The notes under the pieces are model-generated. The model made no database searches and was not told the origin of the DNA. It saw nothing but the letters and a program-made list of their open reading frames with translations. A program made the position numbers and the translations under genes. Positions 1-6,330 of a stretch of DNA of 11,901 bases are shown piece by piece. How positions within the stretch are numbered: the stretch's first letter is position 1; every line of letters begins with the position of its first letter. This DNA comes from Chlamydiota bacterium (GTDB taxonomy: Bacteria > Chlamydiota > Chlamydiia > Chlamydiales > JAJFMB01). Location of the stretch: NCBI GenBank assembly GCA_021772355.1, contig JAJFMB010000042.1, forward strand, positions 1-11,901, read 5' to 3'.

Positions 1-56
1 TTTTCGACAAGAGAGAGGACGCATGACAATATTTTTTACAGATTTTTCTCAGCGTG

Positions 57-1382
57 CTAGTACCGATAATAGTCTGCCTTAAACGGTCCTTCCTTTGAAA
101 TTCCTAAATAGTTTGCTTGATCGTCTGTTAACTTTGTCAGATGGACACCGAGTTTTTCCAAGTGCAATTTGGCCACCTGTTCATCAAGATGCTTGGGAAG
201 ATGGTAGATGCCAAGGGGATATTTATCCTTGGGGGCATTCCAAAGTTCCATCTGCGCCAGGACCTGGTTACTGAAAGAGTTAGACATCACGTAGGAGGGG
301 TGTCCTGTTGCGCATCCCAAATTGACCAGACGCCCTTGCGCGAGTAAAATAAGAGATCTACCGTCGCTAAATGTGTAACGATCAACTTGCGGTTTGATGG
401 TTGTGCGAGAAATGTCGGGAGATTGATTGAGATAGGCGACGTCAATTTCTGTATCAAAGTGTCCAATGTTGCATAAGATAACGTGATCCTTCATGCGCTG
501 CATGTGCTCTTTGCGAACAACATCATTACAACCGGTAGCGGTGACAAAAATGTCAGCTAAGGGTGCTGCCTCTTCCATTGTAACAACAGAGTATCCTTCC
601 ATCGCAGCTTGATAGGCGCATATGGGATCAATTTCAGTTATGAGCACTCTAGCACCATGTTGGCTAACAGCTTGGGCACATCCCTTTCCCACATCGCCAA
701 AGCCGGCAATTAGCACGATCTTTCCTGCTATCATAACATCTGTTGCACGCTTTAACCCATCGAGTAAAGACTCTCGACACCCATAGAGGTTATCGAACTT
801 TGATTTGGTTACGGCATTATTGATATTGATGGCCGGAGCCCCAAGCTCTCCACGTACAAATCGTTTCTGCAGTGTTTGGATTCCCGTGGTGGTTTCTTCT
901 GTTATTCCAATCAAAGATGGTAGAAGTTCAGGTCGTTTCTGATGAACATAGTCAGTCAGATCGCCTCCATCATCGATAATCATATTGAGCGGTTCCTCTC
1001 CAAACATCACTGTTTGTGCAATGCACCATTCGTACTCTTCTTCAGGAATATCTTTCCAAGCAAATACCGGCACACCAGCTTCAACCATCGCAGCAGCGGC
1101 ATGATCTTGTGTGGAATAGATATTGCACGACGACCAGCGCACTTGAGCACCAAGTGCAAGCAACGTTTCAATCAGCACCGCTGTTTGGATCGTCATATGC
1201 AGGCAGCCGGCGATACGCGCTCCTTTTAACGGTTTTGTATCGGAATACTTTTCACGTAGCGCCATTAGACCCGGCATTTCTTTTTCTGCCATAGAGATCT
1301 CTTCACGCACCCATCGAGCCAGCTCTAGGGCTTGAGGCGATGAGATAGTAAGATCATTGATGATTTTGTAGTCTTTCTTCAT
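57..1382 (-). CDS. ahcY: S-adenosylhomocysteine hydrolase (adenosylhomocysteinase)
   Basis: This cytosolic NAD-dependent enzyme splits S-adenosylhomocysteine into adenosine and homocysteine, which relieves product inhibition of SAM-dependent methyltransferases. The 441-residue protein is full length and close to the 432-residue human enzyme, so it belongs to the short class without the extra ~40-residue insert. The N-terminal substrate domain has the LHMTIQTAVLIETL block (His62) and the WSSCNIYSTQDH block. The catalytic stretch TKSKFDN carries Lys195 and Asp199, followed by GCRES with Cys202. The NAD-binding Rossmann loop GFGDVGKG is at 227-234, GHFD with His308 follows, and the protein ends in the family's typical GPFKADYYRY. 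It is the last gene of the yidC-dnaA2-ahcY run. Its ATG (1382-1380) overlaps the dnaA2 TGA stop as ATGA, which suggests translational coupling. No terminator hairpin is visible in the 56 bp before the window edge. Confidence 0.97.
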   Translation of the reverse strand: MKKDYKIINDLTISSPQALELARWVREEISMAEKEMPGLMALREKYSDTKPLKGARIAGCLHMTIQTAVLIETLLALGAQVRWSSCNIYSTQDHAAAAMVEAGVPVFAWKDIPEEEYEWCIAQTVMFGEEPLNMIIDDGGDLTDYVHQKRPELLPSLIGITEETTTGIQTLQKRFVRGELGAPAININNAVTKSKFDNLYGCRESLLDGLKRATDVMIAGKIVLIAGFGDVGKGCAQAVSQHGARVLITEIDPICAYQAAMEGYSVVTMEEAAPLADIFVTATGCNDVVRKEHMQRMKDHVILCNIGHFDTEIDVAYLNQSPDISRTTIKPQVDRYTFSDGRSLILLAQGRLVNLGCATGHPSYVMSNSFSNQVLAQMELWNAPKDKYPLGIYHLPKHLDEQVAKLHLEKLGVHLTKLTDDQANYLGISKEGPFKADYYRY

Positions 1383-2728
1383 TTTTTCAACAGCTTTAGG
1401 ATATCTAATAATGGTTTAGCAAAATCAGACTTATCCTTCTCAATTTCTTTTTGGACTTGTTTCACACTGCTCATCACCGTGGAGTGATCACGAGAGAACA
1501 GGTCTCCGATTTTGGTATAGGGCATTTTTAATTCTGTGCGACAGATAAACATGGCAATTTGCCTTGGGAGCACGACGTCTCGGCTTTGCGCCTTTCCTAG
1601 TATATGATCTGCATCAGCATCAAAGTATTCGGCAACGTGTCGTATGATGATGTCGCTTGTCATTACCTGTTTCTGCTCCTCTAAAATCAAGTCTCCCAAA
1701 TGTTGTCTGATGTGGGCAATGGTCAGCTGCGTGGAATTCGTATGAGCAATGGTGCGTAAATGAGAGCGTAGGATAAGAGCATCTAAGGCGCGACAAAGCG
1801 TTTTAGGGTTATTGGTAAAGGTGTTAACCAAGAAATCGACGCATTTGTCAGGAAGTGGAAAACTGAGGGATTCCGCGCGCTTCTTTAGAATCTGCTTGAG
1901 TGCTTCCTGATCCGGACGCTCCAGCGACAACACAATTCCCCATTCAAATCGGCTAACTAGACGAGGCTCAATATGCTGTAGTTCTGATGGGGAACAGTTA
2001 GCACTGATTAAGATCTGTTTTCCAGACAAATGCAGGGCATTAAATGAGTGAAACAGCTCTTCTTGCGTGGCCCTTTTTTTCGAAAATACATGAATATCAT
2101 CTAAGATAAGAACATCTATTGTGCGGTACGCTTTTCGAAATTCGCTCATCTCTCCGGCGCGTATGGCAAACACAACATGTTCTGTAAAGGTTTCAGCTCT
2201 TGTGTAGCGCACATTAAGGTTCTGCTGCTCTAGCGCATGCGCTGCGGCCATCAAGAAATGTGTTTTGCCAACACCAGAGGGTCCATAGAGGAAAATGGGA
2301 TTAAAGGCGCCAAGGTCTGTTTCTTTTTGTTCATAACCTGACATTTTACAGAGCAGTTTATGCGAGAGCAAGTTTCCTTCATGAACGATAAAGTTTGAGA
2401 AGGTAGCTTGGGGATCGAGTGATTCAAACGAGAGGGAAAACTTCTTATCTTCAAAAGCTTTAGATTTTTTCTTTTCTTTCTTGAAAGAGACTTGATTTGT
2501 AATGGTTAAATGAATGGCAATTGTTCTGCCATTGTTGTTGACAAAGGACTCTTTAGCCTTAGGTCTGACATGTTCTTCAAACCAAAGAGCTTGAAAAGAA
2601 TCTTTTGCTTCCAAGTAGAGATTTGCAGCGTCAAACCGGATCACTTTTAACGTCCGTAACCACTTCTGAACGGGCTCCGGACCTAAAATTTTTGACTGCT
2701 GTATTAAGAAATTGTCCCACGCTTGCAT
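1379..2728 (-). CDS. dnaA: DnaA paralogue (chlamydial DnaA2-like AAA+ replication initiator)
   Basis: This is an AAA+ ATPase of the DnaA family, which binds DnaA boxes and opens the replication origin or acts as a transcription factor. With the start used here it has 449 residues. A domain I-like N-terminus is followed by a Lys-rich linker (about 83-91), the Walker A motif GPSGVGKT (149-156), Walker B ILDDIHVF with Asp210/Asp211, and the box VII arginine in RLVSRFEWG (Arg260). Domain IV contains SRDVVLPRQ (Arg383, Arg389) and the DnaA signature RDHST (413-417). All catalytic motifs are present. Start: the longest open frame begins with TTG at 2794 (471 aa), but that codon lies inside a strong hairpin without a Shine-Dalgarno sequence. 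The internal ATG at 2728 gives MQAWDNF, which matches the start of chlamydial DnaA2 proteins (MRAWEEF) as I remember them. No good ribosome site precedes either start. It sits between yidC and ahcY, not in a dnaA-dnaN operon, so it is probably a second DnaA copy. Confidence 0.93.
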   Translation of the reverse strand: MQAWDNFLIQQSKILGPEPVQKWLRTLKVIRFDAANLYLEAKDSFQALWFEEHVRPKAKESFVNNNGRTIAIHLTITNQVSFKKEKKKSKAFEDKKFSLSFESLDPQATFSNFIVHEGNLLSHKLLCKMSGYEQKETDLGAFNPIFLYGPSGVGKTHFLMAAAHALEQQNLNVRYTRAETFTEHVVFAIRAGEMSEFRKAYRTIDVLILDDIHVFSKKRATQEELFHSFNALHLSGKQILISANCSPSELQHIEPRLVSRFEWGIVLSLERPDQEALKQILKKRAESLSFPLPDKCVDFLVNTFTNNPKTLCRALDALILRSHLRTIAHTNSTQLTIAHIRQHLGDLILEEQKQVMTSDIIIRHVAEYFDADADHILGKAQSRDVVLPRQIAMFICRTELKMPYTKIGDLFSRDHSTVMSSVKQVQKEIEKDKSDFAKPLLDILKLLKK

Positions 2729-2788
2729 AAGAAACTGATTATTGCAGATCCCAATGCTTTTAAGCAAAGACTCAATAGTTGCGACAGT

Positions 2789-2819
2789 GGACAATCTGAA
2801 GTCACACTTCAGATTGTCC
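2789..2819. repeat. Perfect 14-bp inverted repeat between yidC and dnaA2 (hairpin or operator)
   Basis: The left arm GGACAATCTGAAGT (2789-2802) and right arm ACTTCAGATTGTCC (2806-2819) are exactly complementary around a 3-base spacer CAC. As RNA from the minus strand it would form a 14-bp stem with a GUG loop, 15 bp after the yidC stop. No T-run follows in the minus direction (the next bases are ACTGTCGCAACTATTG), so it is not a classic Rho-independent terminator. It could be a processing or stabilising hairpin, an attenuator, or an operator for a dimeric regulator. On the minus strand, TTGTCCACT at 2794-2786 matches 7 of 9 bases of the E. coli DnaA box TTATCCACA, so autoregulation by DnaA is conceivable. 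Confidence 0.75.
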
Positions 2820-2833
2820 GGATAACAAATCGA

Positions 2834-5341
2834 TTACTTTTTTCTCTTCTTGGCGACGGGTGTGACTTTCACCTCGATTTCGTCGCTAGCCTTTTTCGCC
2901 TTCATCTGTTTAGCCATCCACCATTGCTGCAGCATGCCGAGAAGCATTGAGAAGAGCCAGTAGATGTTTAATCCTGATGGGAAGTTGTAGAAAATAAAGG
3001 TAAAGAAGACAGCAGACATGTTAGCCATGACGCGTCCTTGCCTTTGCTGATCTGTCATTTTGCTCGGGTCTTTAGGCCCGGAAGCCATAAAGCGCGCCTG
3101 ACAGAACATAACAACCCCTAAAATGATGGGCAGTAAGTGAAACTCTGTTCCAATAAACCAGATCGGTTTTTCCCAACTAAAGAGGACATCAGGTGCAGAA
3201 AGATCATCAATCCAACCGGGAACAAAGACAGCGCCCCGCAAGCTAAAGGTAGTCTTAAGTAAGCCGAACATACCCATAAGGAATGGAACCTGAATAATCA
3301 TAGGGAAACAGCCAGATAGGGGATTGGCTCCAGTATCACGCCATAGATTCATCGTTTCCATCTGCACTTTACGAGGATCGTTTTTGTACTTTTCTTTGAG
3401 GGCCTCAATTTTAGGCGCAATTTCTTGCATCCTAATCATGGAACGCATGCTCCACGCATTAAGAGGGTAGAGCATAATACGAAGCAGTAAAGTGAGCAGG
3501 AAAATTGAAAATACCCAGGATCCTGTAAACTGGTAACATGTCTTTAAAATAATTGAAAGGAAGGCTGTGAACGGTTCTGAAATAAAGGGGAACCATCCAT
3601 GATAAACCTGCAATTGGTTGTAATCAGGAGAATATCCAGTGACCTTATCTGTGAACTTCTTATCGACTTGCTTTAGAATACGTTCGGAGTTGGGGCCGGC
3701 GTAGATGCGATAATTCAACGCTCCTTGATTGACCTTAAGAGGGAGCATAGCGAGGTAGCCTGGCATGTTTTGCGCTTTGAACCGCTCATACTCTTGATCA
3801 ATCTCAACTAAACGAGAGGGCACCTCATCGCCTGCCACAAATTGAAAACGGTAACCCGGATCCGTTTTACTCGTGGAGTCTAAAAGGACACTAAAGAAGC
3901 CGTTAGCTGTGGCAATCCAATCCGGATAATCTTGAGTGTTTGTCAAGATCTCTTTAGGAAGCTTAACTTCCTTAATTTCTGACTTATTCTTTGCTCTTAC
4001 GATCCGATACATCAGAGTTGGTGCTGGTTGACCAGAAATGAGTTCCACCTCTGGGACACCGGTAGAGAGCCAAAGACCTTTACCATCGCCTTCAATAGTG
4101 ATGGTCAGATCGATAATATAGGGAGCCCCCTCTTTTTGCTGAGCAATGGAGTAGCTCTTTGTGATCCGGCGATGCGGTTGCGAGGCGACAAAGACAATTT
4201 TATCTTTCTCAAAAGACTTTACCTCATAAACAAGTTGTGCAACTTCGGGGTACTTCGAAACGATGTTAAACGCATAATACGCCGGAGCAATTTTGACAGA
4301 CTTTCGATTGCCAGTCTCAATAAGATCACGACGAATTAGTGGATAGTAACCACCCAGTTGACCTTTTGCATGCTCTTCGAAAGAACCTTGTCCGGGGGTG
4401 AAATAAGCGTGTGCGGGAAACATGGCATTATAAGGGTGGTGTTCCACCATATCGCGGTCAAAGCCGATCTCTCTTACGACGCTATTTTTGTTTTCTTTGG
4501 TTCGAAAAGGGAGGTTAATCTCTGCTAGCGCTCCACCATAGTTAGAGAATACGAGTTGTTGGTACTCATTTTCGAGCACATAGAACTGTTCACTCAACCT
4601 TGCGCCGGTTTTAACTTCCCGTTTTTCACTTGGCGCTAAAATGAGGTTTGCAAGTCCAATGATGTTTTCGATCTGGATAAAGGACTTATTCTTTTGATCG
4701 TAGCTTCCTGCGGGGAGATATCCCTTATCTGTTTTGTAAAGAACTAAAACATTTCCTAAAGGCTGAGGCGAAGGGCTTTTGCCATTGAGTTGTTTGTTGA
4801 GCTTATCGAGTTTTTCTTGAGGAATATTTAAACTGCCATCAAAAATCTCGCCGAATACAACGCGATCGGTCGAAGGGTTAAGGAGCTGAACGGGGTACTC
4901 GCCAAAGGAGGGGATTTGCCCAACGGGGATCTGGGTTGTACCGCTAGTAAGATAAGCAGCGATATATCCAAGTGATTGAGGGTCGTAAGCAATTGTGACT
5001 TTTTCTAATTGTTCTTTCGTTTCGTGAGCGCGAACATAAACTTCTTTAGGTAGCTGTGGCGCCCAAGAAAGAGTCACTACGGATCCATTGACTTTAACAC
5101 CAAGTCCAATAAGATCTTTGGCTTCGTTATCTGTGAAAAGCTCTACAAGAGGAAGATCTTTTGGAGAAGCTGTTTTTTGAGCGATTTCGCTTTCCAACTG
5201 CTGCTTTTGTTCAGTAAGTATCGCTCTTTGTTGAGCAATACGCTTCTCCATATCTCCCTGATTAAACCATTGAAAAAAGAGATTTACACTAATAAGTGTG
5301 ACTGATGTCACGATCACAAAAAGAAAAGTACGTCTGTCCAT
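2834..5341 (-). CDS. yidC: Membrane protein insertase YidC with enlarged periplasmic region
   Basis: YidC/Oxa1-family insertase of the inner membrane; it inserts and folds membrane proteins alone or with SecYEG. The 835-residue protein is far longer than E. coli YidC (548). TM1 is at about 5-26, followed by a short Gln/Glu-rich, probably coiled segment (31-58). A long periplasmic part of about 530 residues follows, with the YidC P1-type beta domain in its second half (about 245-570). The conserved insertase core is C-terminal: a helix pair at about 589-626 carrying the groove arginine Arg621 in LLLRIMLYPL, the cytoplasmic helical hairpin (about 630-670), then TMs at about 675-697, 727-748 and 773-803. 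The tail is strongly basic and ends VAKKRKK, as in YidCs that contact ribosomes. Residues 60-240 have no counterpart that I recognise in E. coli. The ATG at 5341 has only a weak ribosome site. It is first in the minus-strand run with dnaA2 and ahcY. Confidence 0.97.
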   Translation of the reverse strand: MDRRTFLFVIVTSVTLISVNLFFQWFNQGDMEKRIAQQRAILTEQKQQLESEIAQKTASPKDLPLVELFTDNEAKDLIGLGVKVNGSVVTLSWAPQLPKEVYVRAHETKEQLEKVTIAYDPQSLGYIAAYLTSGTTQIPVGQIPSFGEYPVQLLNPSTDRVVFGEIFDGSLNIPQEKLDKLNKQLNGKSPSPQPLGNVLVLYKTDKGYLPAGSYDQKNKSFIQIENIIGLANLILAPSEKREVKTGARLSEQFYVLENEYQQLVFSNYGGALAEINLPFRTKENKNSVVREIGFDRDMVEHHPYNAMFPAHAYFTPGQGSFEEHAKGQLGGYYPLIRRDLIETGNRKSVKIAPAYYAFNIVSKYPEVAQLVYEVKSFEKDKIVFVASQPHRRITKSYSIAQQKEGAPYIIDLTITIEGDGKGLWLSTGVPEVELISGQPAPTLMYRIVRAKNKSEIKEVKLPKEILTNTQDYPDWIATANGFFSVLLDSTSKTDPGYRFQFVAGDEVPSRLVEIDQEYERFKAQNMPGYLAMLPLKVNQGALNYRIYAGPNSERILKQVDKKFTDKVTGYSPDYNQLQVYHGWFPFISEPFTAFLSIILKTCYQFTGSWVFSIFLLTLLLRIMLYPLNAWSMRSMIRMQEIAPKIEALKEKYKNDPRKVQMETMNLWRDTGANPLSGCFPMIIQVPFLMGMFGLLKTTFSLRGAVFVPGWIDDLSAPDVLFSWEKPIWFIGTEFHLLPIILGVVMFCQARFMASGPKDPSKMTDQQRQGRVMANMSAVFFTFIFYNFPSGLNIYWLFSMLLGMLQQWWMAKQMKAKKASDEIEVKVTPVAKKRKK

Positions 5342-5375
5342 GCTAATTTCATCTGTTTAATTGAAAAAAAATGGT

Positions 5376-5404
5376 AGAATAGCATGAAAATAGGAAAGAA
5401 ACAA
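5376..5404 (-). promoter_or_regulatory. Candidate sigma-70/66-type promoter for yidC
   Basis: On the minus strand, TTGTTT (5404-5399) and TATTCT (5381-5376) are separated by exactly 17 bases, about 35 bp upstream of the yidC ATG. The -10 matches TATAAT at 4 of 6 positions and the -35 matches at 3 of 6, so this is a weak consensus call resting mainly on spacing and position. On the plus strand an overlapping TAGAAT (5375-5380) could be the -10 for the gene starting at 5449, but it lacks a convincing -35. The 107-bp gap also holds a run of eight T (5426-5433) and no gene. Confidence 0.35.
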
Positions 5405-5448
5405 GATTTCCCTTTCTATTTACTCTTTTTTTTCGCTACCCTAAGAGG

Positions 5449-6330
5449 ATGCGTAAGTATTTTTTTGCATTGGTAATTTGTTCAACACTTCTTTGTGCTG
5501 ATGAAATCAAAGAGGAAATTTCTCGCTACACTCAACTTATTGCAGAAGCACCGAAGGAGAAAAAAGGGGAGTTACTGGTTGGTTTGACCCAAGCACATTG
5601 GGCAGACCAAAACCAAGAACTCGCTTTTAAAACCTATTGGGAAGCGCTGGAAAATGCTCAAAAAATTCAGGCTGCGATAAGCCCAAAAGAACAGGTCCTC
5701 TTTGATGAAGCGCTACAGTTGTACCTCAACAGAGGGAATATGTCTCATCAAGAACTGGCTTCTTTATTTCGACAAAAATACGCAGCCATTTTGGAAATGC
5801 ATCCGGATTATTATGCCTTAAGTTTTATGATGGCGACCGCCTACTCAAATCTCGATAACATCGAAGATTTTTTCCCCCTTTTCTACAAAGCTTATTCCGC
5901 TTACCCCGACCATTTTTTGGCGCATAAAACTAAAGCTATCATCGCCATGAAAATCTTCGAGCGGTATCCGGTTGGAGAGCAGAAGGAGTTTTACCGCAGT
6001 GAACTGATGCAAGCTGTCCATCATGCTATTTCTGCATACCCTCAAGACTCATCGCTCTATAAAATGCTTTTGTGTTTCACTCATAAGGAACATAAATCGC
6101 AAAATGTGATCACTTGCTTGAACAAAATCATTGATGACAATATCATCATCTCTCGAGCGGATATATCATTTTACGTTCAAATGGCATGTGAAGTGAATGA
6201 AAAAGAGCTTGCTAGCCGTTTTATTGAACGCGCGCATGAGTGGTACCCCTGTAGTCGCTCATTAACAGACGTGCAAAACTATTTCGAGGATCAATATGGA
6301 AAGTGTGATAGAAGCAAAACAACTGGGTGA
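5449..6330 (+). CDS. Exported TPR-like helical-repeat protein, function unknown
   Basis: I do not recognise a specific family. The 293-residue protein starts with a short typical signal peptide (Met-Arg-Lys, then a hydrophobic core up to about residue 15) and a probable signal peptidase I site after Leu-Cys-Ala17. The cysteine does not sit in a proper lipobox because Leu is at -1, so a lipoprotein is less likely. The mature part is almost entirely helical, with TPR/Sel1-like spacing of small and aromatic residues (for example around 117-175, where HPDYY and YPDHF recur about one repeat apart). Such folds bind other proteins. The sequence AAGAGG lies immediately before the ATG, unusually close for a ribosome site. 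The last 35 bp overlap the kinase gene at 6296, which indicates co-transcription and possibly linked function. It could be a periplasmic sensor or scaffold for that kinase-like protein, but this is inference. Confidence 0.85.
   Translation: MRKYFFALVICSTLLCADEIKEEISRYTQLIAEAPKEKKGELLVGLTQAHWADQNQELAFKTYWEALENAQKIQAAISPKEQVLFDEALQLYLNRGNMSHQELASLFRQKYAAILEMHPDYYALSFMMATAYSNLDNIEDFFPLFYKAYSAYPDHFLAHKTKAIIAMKIFERYPVGEQKEFYRSELMQAVHHAISAYPQDSSLYKMLLCFTHKEHKSQNVITCLNKIIDDNIIISRADISFYVQMACEVNEKELASRFIERAHEWYPCSRSLTDVQNYFEDQYGKCDRSKTTG
6286..6290 (+). promoter_or_regulatory. Ribosome binding site of the Pkn1-like gene
   Basis: GAGGA lies five bases before the ATG at 6296 and inside the 3' end of the upstream gene. 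It fixes the kinase start at 6296 and shows that the 35-bp gene overlap is real. Confidence 0.75.

Noticed and set aside
23..82. Short plus-strand frame, and a possible minus-strand ATG at 24 opening a next gene
   Set aside because: Only about 19 codons on the plus strand and 8 codons to the edge on the minus strand; neither has a ribosome site.
942..1294. Plus-strand open frames opposite ahcY
   Set aside because: They are antisense to a strongly conserved gene and show no family resemblance or ribosome site.
2729..2794. N-terminal extension of DnaA from the TTG at 2794
   Set aside because: The codon lies in a hairpin arm without a ribosome site, and the ATG at 2728 matches the remembered start of chlamydial DnaA2; kept only as an alternative.
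2789..2819. Rho-independent terminator for yidC
   Set aside because: The stem is strong, but no T-run follows in the direction of transcription.
4028..4339. 103-codon plus-strand frame opposite yidC
   Set aside because: Antisense to the conserved yidC frame with no recognisable product.
5393..5411. GGAAA/TTTCC inverted repeat upstream of the exported protein gene
   Set aside because: Five-base arms around a nine-base loop in AT-rich DNA are expected by chance.
5464..5499. Lipoprotein signal at Cys16 of the exported protein
   Set aside because: The residue before the cysteine is Leu, where a lipobox needs Gly, Ala or Ser.
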